DNA from: Nemertoderma westbladi
Taxonomy: Eukaryota; Xenacoelomorpha; Nemertodermatida; Nemertodermatidae
Direction: 5' to 3'
Assembly: GCA_032718475.1 (NCBI GenBank)
Contig: JAUCBJ010006878.1
Span: forward strand, 1 to 48,843
Length of the DNA: 48,843 nucleotides
Both the position numbers and the translations under genes were made by a program. The notes below the pieces were generated by a model, which was given only the letters and a program-made list of their open reading frames with translations, was not told where the DNA came from and ran no database searches. Below, piece by piece: positions 10,306 through 20,121 of the stretch. Positions within the stretch are counted from its first letter, which is position 1, and every line of letters begins with the position of its first letter.

Positions 10306-11038
10306 TTGCAGAACTACTGTAGAATATATGATGTGGTCTCCGTGCTGGTAAAGTGCCAGGTGAGCTGTAAGTTGTTGGAGTTGGTAGTAGCGGTGGCCTT
10401 CTTGGGAAGGTTGTCAGTTTGTCTCTTTCCAGCATATGTGAATTCTTCAGCATGGGATTCATGTAATACTGGTGCAGGTAGCTATACCTTGAATTACTTG
10501 TGGTTCCACATGTTGGGATTGTAGAAGTGGTGGAATTGACTCCTAATTGATTAAGATTTAGTCTGTCTTTATTGTTCTGTCTAGTAAAATTGTGCATTTC
10601 CTGTGATTTCTGAGAATTTGTTCTGCTATAAACATGTTCTGTTAATTCCCTGCGCCGTTCACCAAGGACTGGTAAGTTGTGCTTCATTGGATTAATAGTG
10701 TCGGAAGAATTTTGAGCAAATTTGTTTGTATCTTTAACTGAGTGCAATACTTCAATCTGTAAATTCTTCCATGGCCACATATTGTAATAGAGATAGGTTG
10801 CAACTTCCTCCTTTTGTACATCAATGTGAGCAGTACTTTCTGCCTTTTTAGTATCCTTTGCGATTAAGCAATTTGTAGGGTAGGTCCCTGTTTGTTTAAA
10901 GCATATATTTCTCAGTGTCTCTGCTGAGATATTTGGGGGAAGGCCCGAGATGATGATTGTTTCTTTGTCTTGGGAAGACTTCAGGGGTTTGTTGTACTTG
11001 AGCTTTCCTTCTAAGTTATTTGCAATTTTCTCCATCTT
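10262..11038 (-). CDS. Ulp1-LINE ORF1, C-terminal part (RRM-like), 3' of the element B insertion
   Basis: This is the end of the giant ORF1, separated from its N-terminal 1836 residues by element B. The block near IIISGLPPNISAETL, followed by AHIDVQKEEVATYLYYNMW, resembles the RRM-type fold found in LINE ORF1 proteins, with a following polar Pro/Ser/Asn-rich tail. The apparent start at 11035 arises because the target duplication AAGAT is followed by a G, making an ATG. It is an internal Met of the uninterrupted protein. Joining 28262 to 11033 keeps the frame (6282 bases, 2093 residues plus stop). Confidence 0.8.
   Translation of the reverse strand, partial: KMEKIANNLEGKLKYNKPLKSSQDKETIIISGLPPNISAETLRNICFKQTGTYPTNCLIAKDTKKAESTAHIDVQKEEVATYLYYNMWPWKNLQIEVLHSVKDTNKFAQNSSDTINPMKHNLPVLGERRRELTEHVYSRTNSQKSQEMHNFTRQNNKDRLNLNQLGVNSTTSTIPTCGTTSNSRYSYLHQYYMNPMLKNSHMLERDKLTTFPRRPPLLPTPTTYSSPGTLPARRPHHIFYSSSANETRQLHEGRNYCF
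11034..11038. repeat. Target-site duplication of element B, left copy (ATCTT)
   Basis: ATCTT directly precedes the left LTR of element B. The same five bases follow the right LTR at 28262-28266. The sequence is not simple repeat, so the match is strong evidence that 11039-28261 is one insertion. Confidence 0.92.
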
Positions 11039-12266
11039 TGTTCGCGCTTTTGAAGACCTTTAGCAGTTTAACCTGCCAAAATTTATATGTCTTTTAGTTA
11101 ATTAACACACCTTTAGCATACGACAATATTTTATGCTAATAAACAAAACATTAGCCGAAGCCAGCCCATGCGCGATCATTCACCCGATGGATCTACACCC
11201 GGGAGGCTGAATTCGGATGCTTAGATTTATTATTGCAGTGTAAGGTTGCAGTGTAAGCCTACTGTATTATTCGATTGATCGCTAATATGTAATTTCTGAC
11301 AGATATTATTAACTTTCGGGAAATATTAACAGTTCCTTTAGGACGTGGCGCTCTATCTATTTAAACAGAGCTAGGACTTATACTAAACGCAACGATAAGG
11401 CTTATGATTAAAGTATAAGTCGCATTCTTTAGGAAATGCTTTGTTACCAGTCACATCACACTCACAATCATGCACACTATTCTGCCGACCGTCAGTATAT
11501 TTGATCACACATAAAGAGAACAGCAATTGACTCAGGTAGTGTCTACTAAATAACATTAGATTCAATACACACCACATTGATATAAATCGCAATTGTTATA
11601 TATAGCCCGCCTCTCTAACCTGTAGTGTATCAATAAAATTGGGAATTTTGGGTGATTTATCCGTATTCTCCAAAGAGCAATATTTCCATCAACAAATAGA
11701 TACAATTAATAACTGACGGTAAATAGCAGTACAAACAATATGATTAGTGCAGTTGAATTAAGTGAGGTAACACCGCCGGTAACAGTTATACTTTCTATAA
11801 TCTAAGCAGTTTTACTAGAGTTCTTAGAGCCGGTGTTTCTGGCTTAGACAGCAATAACAACAAAGTATCAAGTAAAAACAGTAAGACTGAACACTCTCCT
11901 TATGATCGGCCGAAAAGCTACACGTCGACAGGAAAAATCGCTCTGATTGGCTCAAGCCAAACAAAGAACCATGCATCCAATGGCTGTTTCCATGTCAGCA
12001 ACCAGCTGTTAGATGTCGTAATATGAATCATCACGGCTAAGCTGTGAAAGGTAGTTGGTGCATTGCAGGTTTTTTGCCTTACCATGTCCGCCAAAACACG
12101 TATATAGCAGAATGACTTTTATGTCCGTTAAAACACGTGTAACGGTACCTTGCGGGCGAGGGGAATATATATACAGTTAGAGAACCTTTTTAGAGTATTC
12201 CAGCGCCTGGGGGGAAACTGGATTGCGAAGCAAAGGGGCCAGTTATATCCCACAGAAGCTTTTACA
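11039..12266 (-). mobile_element. 3' LTR of element B (1228 bp; left copy in the window)
   Basis: The plus-strand copy begins TGTTCGCG and ends CTTTTACA. It matches 27034-28261 in length and sequence. The two differences I found are T against G near 11634 and G against C near 12137. It is the 3' LTR because the gag-protease frame of B runs on the minus strand and a purine tract abuts its inner edge. A TATATATA stretch near 12166 and AATAAA on the minus strand near 11225 could serve as promoter and polyadenylation signals. Short frames inside it (for example 11383-11592) show no domain. Confidence 0.95.
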
Positions 12267-12274
12267 CCGCTCCC
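12267..12274 (-). promoter_or_regulatory. Probable polypurine tract of element B
   Basis: On the minus strand GGGAGCGG stands directly before the TG of the 3' LTR. This is where plus-strand DNA synthesis would be primed. It is short and contains one C, so the call is tentative. It supports the minus orientation of B. Confidence 0.5.
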
Positions 12275-12344
12275 AGAAAATGGGATTTGAGTCTATGAAA
12301 TATACAAAATCACAGTTTCTCAAATACGAAAATACTCTAAACAG

Positions 12345-12648
12345 TTAGTCTTTCATGCGCGGACGGCATTTACGCAGTTTTTTAAAGCTAGCCAGAGTCT
12401 TTTTCTCTTTGGGGCGAGCCACTTTACAAGGAGGGCTATAACTCCTGGGTGAAGGGTGCAACATGATTGCATCAGAGGGTATATGATTATGGTCGGTGTA
12501 TCCGCCAGTCGAAGTGCCGAGTTGATTGACATCAACGTCGGGGGAGAGGGGTCTAACGGCTTTGAGAGCTCGTTTCAAGACAGCCGCTCTTACGGGTCCT
12601 TTACGAGTGGTCTGAACGAGGGCCGTGGGTGGACCATAGGCAGTTAAA
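12345..12648 (-). pseudogene. Unrecognised C-terminal coding fragment of element B
   Basis: A minus-strand frame is open from the edge of the CR1 LINE (about 12648) to a stop at 12345, about 100 residues. It is basic and proline-rich (for example KVARPKEKKTLASFKKL at the end). The ATG at 12578 is probably internal, since the frame continues upstream to the LINE boundary. It may be the tail of a third ORF or of the lost pol of B. I recognise no domain, and coding status is uncertain. Confidence 0.3.
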
Positions 12649-12911
12649 TATAAATAATAAATAAATAATAATTCTTTTATTCATTCTCGATAGTTATAAG
12701 CACCAATCGAGGCAGTTTGTCTCAGGCGACAACTGATAATTGAATAAGCGTTAAAAGACCACATGCATATAATGCATGAGCTGTACAGTAGAGGACATAC
12801 AGTATTGTAACAACTTAATTTAAATTTAGATACACAATTTATTTAGATACCCACAATCCAATCATTGCCCCCCCCCCCCCCCCCCCCACAACAAAAACTT
12901 AAATAAATATT
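12649..12911 (-). other. 3' untranslated region of the CR1 LINE with a G20 run
   Basis: Just after the ORF2 stop the minus strand has 20 consecutive G (plus-strand C at 12868-12887). The rest is AT-rich and non-coding, ending in short TTATTTA-type repeats. The G-run could form a quadruplex in the RNA. Its exact length may be inaccurate in the assembly. Confidence 0.55.
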
Positions 12912-15900
12912 TTAGGTGACTTCCTCCCGGTGGTAGCGAGATAGAAAATGGGATTTTAATTTGTTTTTGAATTCTGTCGGTTTGTTATAACATTTTTTGA
13001 TAGGTAAAGGTAACATATTCCACATTTTCGTTAGTTGTACTATCATACTGTTGTGGCCATAGATATTGGTTGTTTTCGGCAGTCTTAGTTGAATAGTGCG
13101 TTTATTTAGATGGATATGTGTATTTGATATAAATGGTAATTCAAGGATTTTGTATGGTTCTAACAGGTGAAATAGGTATTTGTAATAATATATTAGCCCA
13201 AAATATTCCCGATATGCTGTTAGAATTGGAATTTTAGCTTTTGATCTTAGTTCAGTGCCGGTACAGTCCCTGGTTTTTTTGTTAAATATTGAGCGAAGTG
13301 CGAAGTTTTGCATCTTTTCTAGCTTATATAGTAGTTCTTTGTATCCGTATTTATTGTGTAGGGAAACCAGAAGTTGGCTACAGTAGTGATGGTGCGGTAG
13401 AACTATTGTTTTATATATGTTAATTTTGGTTTGTATCGGTAATTGTCCTTTAATTTTCCGTAAACATGATATACTTAGTGACATTTTTCGTACTACAGAG
13501 TCTATTTGTTCTTTCCAGGTCAGTTTGTTGTCTATATGTACTCCTAGGTATTTTACACTTTGTGATTGGTTAATATGAATGTCATGGGATAACGTAAGTT
13601 TAGAATCGTCAATATTGCTGCGGTCAGTTTTTGGGGATAATAGTATGAATTCAGTTTTTTCAGGATTTAATTTTAGTTTCTTCTTACCGAAAATGTCAGA
13701 TATTTTATTAATTGTTAGTGTTAGTTTGTCAGTTGCTTCAGTGGGATCGTGAGACGAAATATAGATTGCTGTGTCGTCTGCATATTGGACAGTATTGGCA
13801 GAGTCAGATATTAGTTCTGGTATTTCGTTTGTATATAGTGAGAATAAAAGCGGTCCAATAAGTGTTCCTTGTGGTACCCCCCGTTGCTCCTTCAGAAAAG
13901 ACGATAATTGTGACCCAACCCTAACCCTCTGGAATCTGTCAGTTAAATAACTTTTAATTAATTTGCAAGCTGTTGTGTGGAACCCCAAATTTGATAAGAC
14001 ATTTATGAGCTGTGAATGATCGAGAGAATTAAAGGCCTTACTAAGGTCGAGAAACGCTACTGCCACATATTTTTGTTTATCTAATTGTTCACGCCATCGT
14101 TCGGTCGCATACGTAACAGCGTCAATTGTAGAAAATTTCTTACGAAATCCGAACTGAAAAGCAGTGCGTAATTTGTGTTTGTAAAGATAGCATTCAATTT
14201 GGCTTACAAGTACCTTTTCTATTATTTTTGAAATTGGATGTGTGATGCTTAAAGGGCGATAGTTTTGTGGGTCATCATCGTCTCCCTTTTTAAATACGGG
14301 CGTTATGGTTGAGAGCTTTAATGTGTCTGGGAAAATGGAACGTGTAATACAGTCATTTATAATATGAGTTAGAGGTGATAAGATCATAGGGCGAATCTGT
14401 TTCAATATTCTTATAGGGATTTTAGAGTGGCCGCATGGTTTGTTTTCGTTCAAATTTTGTATAATTTTATCTAGGTCAAAAATATTAATAGAAGAAAAAC
14501 AAAAAGCGTTGTTGTTTGGAGAAATTTGAATTGTGTTTGGAATCGGTAGTGACTTACTTGTAATATTAAGATCTGAAAATTTACCAATATCAATATATAT
14601 TTCATTTAAAATGTTCGATATTTCTTTTTTATCAAATATACTTTTCCCACCATAGCTTATTTCCGAAACAGATTTACTATTTTTATTTTTATTTAAAACC
14701 TCATTTATCACCTTCCAACGTCCCTGAGTTGTGTTTTGAGTTAAGAATTTATTTTTTACGTATGCATTTTTTAAATTTTTGTTTAAATTATTGTACAAAT
14801 TTCGCGTTTTCTTGAAGGAATTAAAATCAGCAATATCTTTAGAAGAGCGCCAAATGTTTAATTTTTCATACTTTAATTTTCTTAAATTTCCGAGTTCTGT
14901 TGTGTGCCATTTCTGTGTGGCTCCTAAGTATTTTTGTGGCATTTTTAGTTTTCGTTTTAGAGGTGCATGTCTGTCAATAATTTTTTCGATTTCAGATTCA
15001 AAATAAGACAGCTTTTTATTTACATCAGATTCGTAATAAAGTGGGATCCAATTAATATTAGCAATTTCGTGACGAAATATATTTTGATTGAAATTTGAAA
15101 AGTCCCGGTATTCAATCCACTCATTTGTTTCATTGGCTGATTTTGGGATATTATGTGCAATATTAGTTAAGGTATATTCATGGTCAGAATAATGACAAAA
15201 AAATACTAAGCTTTCAATTACAGTAGAAGAAGGAATATTAGTTATAACTAGATCAATTAATGTGTTAGTACATTTTGTATATCTCGTTGGTTTGGTAGTA
15301 TTTAGTATACGTAGGTCGTGCGCAGTTGTCATACCTCGCAGTTTTGTTGTCTGGCTACTATTAGTGTTTAATAAATTGATGTTAAAGTCCCCTTGAATGA
15401 GAAAGTTACAGTTTGGTTCAAGTAGCATGGCATTGTCAATTTCTTGTTCAATATCATCAATAAAGTGTGGGTTGGCACGGGGTGGATTATATACTGTACA
15501 TACCAATATATTATCGATCTGAACCCATAAACTCTCTAGTTTATCATTGTCCTTAATGTCCTTGTTACGTATTTTCGCTTTATAGCCATCCGGAATGTAA
15601 ATTAGAACACCACCACCCCTCTTACGTTTACGGTCTAGACGAAAGTGTGTGAAACCTTTCATTTTTATGGACTCACAAGAGGTATTTCGCTTTAGCCAAG
15701 TTTCAGTTACTGACACAATAACATTTCGCGAACCCAACAAGACTTCTTTCAGCTCGTCGAAATTTTTGTTTAGACTTCTAGCATTTATATGAATAAATTT
15801 CAGTTTGTCTGTGTCTTTTGCAATATAGTCCTTAATGTCAGTAAATGAATTTTTTACTTTAGCATTTGTGGATGTAAAGTAGTAATGTTGTGAATTGTTA

Positions 15901-16994
15901 CTTGTGGTTGGATGTTTGCGACATTTACGTCCTGGACCTGGGTTAGGGTGTATGTTGCCAGAAATTTTTAGTAACAAGTTGATAGTAACGGCGAGAATGA
16001 TAGTTATATCAAGTACGAATGTGTGGTATATTTGTATGCAGTACTTAAGTGTCAAATATGTTAATATAACTAATTGTGTGATGCTTAATTTCCTATTGGC
16101 AATTAATTTCTTCGAATAGTTTAAGTGAGTAATATCTTTGTTATTTATAGTGTACATATATTGACAATTATGTGGTAGAATGACAGTTAAATATAAAAGT
16201 GAAACAAATAAGTGACAATGTGACTGTTTATTATTTAGTGTTGCTGCTATTTCTTTAGAATGCCGAAAAAAACAGTTAGTTGTGAGCTGTACAATTTGAT
16301 AAAACAAAAATAAGAGAGAATAGTGGTGGGTGAGCCACCACGGAGAGGAGGTCACACGAAAATGGAAGACCGAAACTACAAGGAAGATGCAACCCAATAA
16401 ATTTATGATATAACTCTTACGTAGATATGAATGAAATTTCCATTTGTTATTTTTTGAAAAGGGATTGGAATGTGAATATCTATGCACATGAGAAATATAT
16501 CGACCAACAGTAATAATAGAGGTAAATGTTGGATATAATAGGGTAAGTGCATAAAACACGGCGCATACTGTAAGTAGCATACAGTGATATATAATGAAAA
16601 ATTGTATGGATATAAGTTTTGCAATGATTTTGTACTTTGACAGTGCCAATATAGACAGTAAGCTAAAAGGGATAACCCAAATTAGAGGATTACATAGCAC
16701 TAAATCGGTTAAGGTTAAGAGTTTGACAGTGCAATAAAATGTGTATATCTTACTCCAACCAAACACCAATAATTCCAGTAAAATATCAATTGCACAGGCT
16801 AGACCTGAGTATTCATATTCATTTAGTGCTGAAAAATTTACCGCCGTAGTTGGGAGATCATTGCAAATATATACATAAGACAACTTACAATTTTTTAAAT
16901 ATTCATTGGTTGATGTGCAAGGTACAATTAAACATAGTAATATGAAAATAAACACAAATATAATATATTTATTTAAAATACAATCAATAGACAT
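12912..16994 (-). CDS. CR1-type LINE ORF2: multi-span N-terminus, 2A-like motif, endonuclease and RT
   Basis: The 1360-residue protein has three parts. Residues 1 to about 346 are very hydrophobic, with perhaps eight or more membrane spans (for example IIFVFIFILLCLIVPC near 10-25 and CIFLVVSVFHF near 205). A 2A-like motif GNIHPNPGP follows at about 342-350, which in other LINEs can release the upstream part during translation. The AP-type endonuclease occupies about 380-610 (FIHINARSLNKN, VTETWLKRN, FLIQGDFNINLL, TLIDLVITN). The RT occupies about 830-1150 (FLDLSKAFNSLDH, GVPQGTLIGPLLF, catalytic YADD near 1071). Ordinary CR1 ORF2 proteins are near 900-1000 residues, so the membrane-like extension accounts for the excess. 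The start is the first ATG, 99 bases after ORF1. The frame is intact. Confidence 0.9.
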   Translation of the reverse strand: MSIDCILNKYIIFVFIFILLCLIVPCTSTNEYLKNCKLSYVYICNDLPTTAVNFSALNEYEYSGLACAIDILLELLVFGWSKIYTFYCTVKLLTLTDLVLCNPLIWVIPFSLLSILALSKYKIIAKLISIQFFIIYHCMLLTVCAVFYALTLLYPTFTSIITVGRYISHVHRYSHSNPFSKNNKWKFHSYLRKSYIINLLGCIFLVVSVFHFRVTSSPWWLTHHYSLLFLFYQIVQLTTNCFFRHSKEIAATLNNKQSHCHLFVSLLYLTVILPHNCQYMYTINNKDITHLNYSKKLIANRKLSITQLVILTYLTLKYCIQIYHTFVLDITIILAVTINLLLKISGNIHPNPGPGRKCRKHPTTSNNSQHYYFTSTNAKVKNSFTDIKDYIAKDTDKLKFIHINARSLNKNFDELKEVLLGSRNVIVSVTETWLKRNTSCESIKMKGFTHFRLDRKRKRGGGVLIYIPDGYKAKIRNKDIKDNDKLESLWVQIDNILVCTVYNPPRANPHFIDDIEQEIDNAMLLEPNCNFLIQGDFNINLLNTNSSQTTKLRGMTTAHDLRILNTTKPTRYTKCTNTLIDLVITNIPSSTVIESLVFFCHYSDHEYTLTNIAHNIPKSANETNEWIEYRDFSNFNQNIFRHEIANINWIPLYYESDVNKKLSYFESEIEKIIDRHAPLKRKLKMPQKYLGATQKWHTTELGNLRKLKYEKLNIWRSSKDIADFNSFKKTRNLYNNLNKNLKNAYVKNKFLTQNTTQGRWKVINEVLNKNKNSKSVSEISYGGKSIFDKKEISNILNEIYIDIGKFSDLNITSKSLPIPNTIQISPNNNAFCFSSINIFDLDKIIQNLNENKPCGHSKIPIRILKQIRPMILSPLTHIINDCITRSIFPDTLKLSTITPVFKKGDDDDPQNYRPLSITHPISKIIEKVLVSQIECYLYKHKLRTAFQFGFRKKFSTIDAVTYATERWREQLDKQKYVAVAFLDLSKAFNSLDHSQLINVLSNLGFHTTACKLIKSYLTDRFQRVRVGSQLSSFLKEQRGVPQGTLIGPLLFSLYTNEIPELISDSANTVQYADDTAIYISSHDPTEATDKLTLTINKISDIFGKKKLKLNPEKTEFILLSPKTDRSNIDDSKLTLSHDIHINQSQSVKYLGVHIDNKLTWKEQIDSVVRKMSLSISCLRKIKGQLPIQTKINIYKTIVLPHHHYCSQLLVSLHNKYGYKELLYKLEKMQNFALRSIFNKKTRDCTGTELRSKAKIPILTAYREYFGLIYYYKYLFHLLEPYKILELPFISNTHIHLNKRTIQLRLPKTTNIYGHNSMIVQLTKMWNMLPLPIKKCYNKPTEFKNKLKSHFLSRYHREEVT

Positions 16995-17093
16995 ATTTAT
17001 TATTATTTAACCTTTAAAATCATTAAAATTATATTCTGTATTTTTATTGAAGTAAATGTAGAATATAAATGTTAAAAAATATAGAGAATCACC

Positions 17094-19013
17094 TTAGTGC
17101 GATTTGGACTGCAGTGCATGTGACACCATACGTCCTATTATACCTGCAAGTTCCGTGGCGATATTATCTGGATTTTGTTGCGTTGGTCGGGGTGTGTTTC
17201 CATTGGATAATGGTGGCGGTAGCTGACTTGTCCGGGTTAGCGGTAGCCTACTCGGGTGGGTGTATGGATGATACTGAGATCGAGGGTTGTTAGAACCGTG
17301 AGATTGGAATGTTGGGCGATGTCCAGAAGGTCCGTGGTTGATAGAAGCCTGTCGCATTCGGCCACCAGCTGATGGGCCATTTACAAAGGATGATGGTCTC
17401 GACATCCAGCTGTCAGCAAGACGCCTGTTTGCTGACGCGCTGTCAGCCAAGGGCCCCGATCGCTGGCTACCACGTACAACGTCGGAGAACTTCCTCGGGT
17501 CGGGATTTTGTAGAGATGTTTTAAGTAACAGGGTTAATATTTGTTGACCCTGTCGAGATAAATGAACCCCATCCTTAGCGAACGCTTGTTTTAGGATAGT
17601 CTTATCAACCGTGAAGGAACTCCATGTGGAGATTGTAATTATATCGCATTCCGAACAGATTTCACGCAGAATGGTGTTCCTCTGCATAATGGAGGCCAAC
17701 TGGGCCGGATTTGTTACAGGAGGTATATCACATATATACATGTTCGTGGGAGAAAACACCGAACGACAGATCTTAATAGTTTCATATACATTTTCCCGGA
17801 AAGTTGCTAATGGAACCTTTAAATCATTGGTGCCAATTCCTAGCACGATATTTTTTAGCACTTCTCTGCTATATCTAGAAATTAAATTTGGTGCATCGGT
17901 GAAAGAAAGACCAGGGTACGAGTGTATTTGCGTTGTACGATCAATGTTTCGTGGGTCTACATAGTTAAATATAGATGAACCGATAATCAAAGTAGATGTG
18001 AAATTATTTCGACGCCTTGGTATGAATCCGACATTATATTCATTCGAAATCAGGCAGTCCTCGTTTGTATCGGAAACTTTCGAACCCAGCAGTGTAGGAT
18101 GATCGTTTGTATCGTTAGTATCGGAAACTTTCGAACCCAGTAGTGTAGGACGTTCAGTAGGCTTACCTGTAATCGGTATGTCATAATTTTCCGCTAGGTT
18201 TACCAAAACTACATCGACAGAATTATCGCCCACAACTTTGCTCTGGGTTGGAAGTCGTTGAGAAACGTTTGAGTCGTTCGTGGTGTAATTAATTACGTCT
18301 TGGGGATCGGATTCCTTGGCTGCGAATCTCGTTTCGTTGTCACTGCTATCGACTGATATCTGTACCGGTACCGGTATGTCTATATCAGATTGTTCTATAT
18401 TTACGTGGCTATAACCAGGATGGTCCTTCATTATACAGACTGTATTATTAGCAGCTAATATCGGATCAAGGTACTGGTCATCTATTTGTTGTTTACATTG
18501 TAGTATTAATTCTCTATCTTTTTCACGTTCCACTTTTAGCTGTTTGACTTGGTGTTCAAGATCTTTTAGTCTCTCTAAAATGGAACTGAGAGAAATTTTA
18601 TCATGGGTCATTGAGTTATCGCTGATAGGCCTACTGTTACTATTGTTGCTACCGGTAGCAGATTCCGGGTGGGTAATAATACTGTTATAACCATCCTCTG
18701 TATCCATGTCAACGCCAACACCAATATGGCAACGTGTAGTATGGATAACTGGATCTTCAGTTAAGTCTGACAAAGACCTAGTGTAATCATATAACGTAGA
18801 ATTATGTGTATCGGTCAGAAACGAACCTACATCAAGTGTGTCTACATTGGCTGCATCAGGCTGTAGGCCTAAAGGTCGTTCTAATTCTATGTTATTGTCC
18901 TCGATCCTCCTTAGTAATACTGTTCGACCGCCCGTGGTTGACAGGTTGTGTTGTATTAACAATTCTTTAAGCTCCGTTATACTCAGCTTCCGGATATCTC
19001 CACCGATATTCAT
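17094..19013 (-). CDS. CR1-type LINE ORF1: SAP domain and SGNH esterase-like domain
   Basis: This 639-residue protein likely binds the element RNA or DNA and accompanies ORF2. Residues about 8-38 (KLSITELKELLIQHNLST, then a basic helix) are a clear SAP DNA-binding motif. A coiled coil lies near 135-170 (LKDLEHQVKQLKVEREKD). An SGNH/GDSL hydrolase fold follows: IIGSSIF with the candidate Ser near 342, GIGTNDL near 395, and DGVHLS with the Asp/His pair near 485. Esterase domains are known in CR1 ORF1 proteins; a SAP domain in front is less usual. The C-terminus is Arg/Ser/Pro-rich. A short internal duplication (PTLLGSKVSDTN twice) lies near residues 295-320. The frame is intact. Confidence 0.85.
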   Translation of the reverse strand: MNIGGDIRKLSITELKELLIQHNLSTTGGRTVLLRRIEDNNIELERPLGLQPDAANVDTLDVGSFLTDTHNSTLYDYTRSLSDLTEDPVIHTTRCHIGVGVDMDTEDGYNSIITHPESATGSNNSNSRPISDNSMTHDKISLSSILERLKDLEHQVKQLKVEREKDRELILQCKQQIDDQYLDPILAANNTVCIMKDHPGYSHVNIEQSDIDIPVPVQISVDSSDNETRFAAKESDPQDVINYTTNDSNVSQRLPTQSKVVGDNSVDVVLVNLAENYDIPITGKPTERPTLLGSKVSDTNDTNDHPTLLGSKVSDTNEDCLISNEYNVGFIPRRRNNFTSTLIIGSSIFNYVDPRNIDRTTQIHSYPGLSFTDAPNLISRYSREVLKNIVLGIGTNDLKVPLATFRENVYETIKICRSVFSPTNMYICDIPPVTNPAQLASIMQRNTILREICSECDIITISTWSSFTVDKTILKQAFAKDGVHLSRQGQQILTLLLKTSLQNPDPRKFSDVVRGSQRSGPLADSASANRRLADSWMSRPSSFVNGPSAGGRMRQASINHGPSGHRPTFQSHGSNNPRSQYHPYTHPSRLPLTRTSQLPPPLSNGNTPRPTQQNPDNIATELAGIIGRMVSHALQSKSH

Positions 19014-19130
19014 TTATAACTATGGAAAATATATGCAAGTTCAGTTTATATATCAGTATTTCAATTTTTTTTCAGAGTACCGGTAGCATGCAGTCAGTCC
19101 GTACCGTTATTCAGTACAGCAGTATTATGA

Positions 19131-20121
19131 TTATACACTTCCTTGGTTTAATGGTTCTTTCCAACTAGCGTTCGCGGGCTCGGTACTCGTAAGGCCGTCG
19201 ATATACTTCCTGTAACTCGATATGCGTGATTTCTGTTCGACAGAAGCGAATAGATAAGGATGGAACGCATAAATTCCTTCGTAAGCGCGTCCAGGATAAT
19301 AGCGATGGCGCGAATCACGATGTAAATCAGCGTTCGCTTCCCAAGCTCTAATGTAACGTAGTGTGATCATTTCATCTACGCTTTCCAAATCGCGATTAAA
19401 AGGGCAATCGAAACTGGCGTGTCCCTTTAGTGGACAGTGGTGACATTGAGTCATAAATTGAGGGCAAACCGCAAAAATATGCAAATTATTAAATCTGCAA
19501 TACGCTCAATAAATTTCCATCGCCGGTTGTTCGTGGAAATAGGAACAGCGGACGTTTGTGTCCATGGGCGTAACATGGTCTCTCGATGCGCATAACCGAC
19601 AACGTTGCCGAGAAACATAGTTGGCATGGCGATAATCGTACGCAGTGAGACACTGTGGACCTTGATACCATTCTAGGATGTAATCGTTGTCGCTGTTCCG
19701 AGCGCGATAGGCTGAATCTCCTCAGATTCTAGGCATATTGGTTCGTCTTCCCAGTCTGTTACGAATAGAATTTTCGTGATCTAGTCTCGGTTTATCGTTA
19801 CGACTCCGCTGGGTATGATATTTAAATAGAACCATTTCCCTTTAGGGTGTCTACATCGTCCGTATCATGTAAATCAATAGGATGGCCGGTAGTTAAGAAG
19901 TCCATATACGTACCATTACGATGCGTATAGCGAGCGGTTAATTTTCGATAGTCCAATTCACGCGTAAGTTGCTCTTGGGACATCGGCGGTTCGATATAAC
20001 GACCATCGTCCTCCGTAATAGTCGGATCGGCTTCACCGCGTATCAAGCTATCCACAAACGCTTGTAAAGGTAGAGTATATCGCTCTCTAATAACAAGGTC
20101 ATCTTCTATTAATTCCGTCAT
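19131..20121 (-). pseudogene. Decayed cysteine-rich ORF of element B, family not recognised
   Basis: Minus-strand translation from the ATG at 20121 gives an acidic N-terminal part (99 residues, stop at 19822). Coding-like sequence then continues through a frameshift and further stops to TAA at 19131. The later part carries CRLCASRDH (near 19600) and a perfect CCHC knuckle, CHHCPLKGHASFDC (C-x2-C-x4-H-x4-C), near 19410-19450. About 330 residues can be followed. The knuckle suggests nucleic-acid binding, as in Gag, but I match it to no named family. It lies downstream of the gag-protease ORF of B in transcription order, where a third ORF would sit. It could instead belong to an older insertion. 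Confidence 0.4.

Larger units (their letters stand above)
12649..19100 (-). mobile_element. CR1-type LINE inserted in element B
   Basis: This is a two-ORF non-LTR retrotransposon on the minus strand, with ORF1 at 19013-17094, ORF2 at 16994-12912 and a 3' untranslated region to about 12649. The 3' end carries short TTATTTA-type repeats (12649-12690), as is usual for CR1/L2-like LINEs. The 5' boundary lies somewhere in 19014-19130. Both ORFs are intact, so this may be a recent and possibly competent copy. No clear target duplication was seen. Confidence 0.75.

Noticed and set aside
11383-11592. 69-residue ORF present twice (also 27378-27587)
   Set aside because: It lies inside the LTRs of element B and has no domain.
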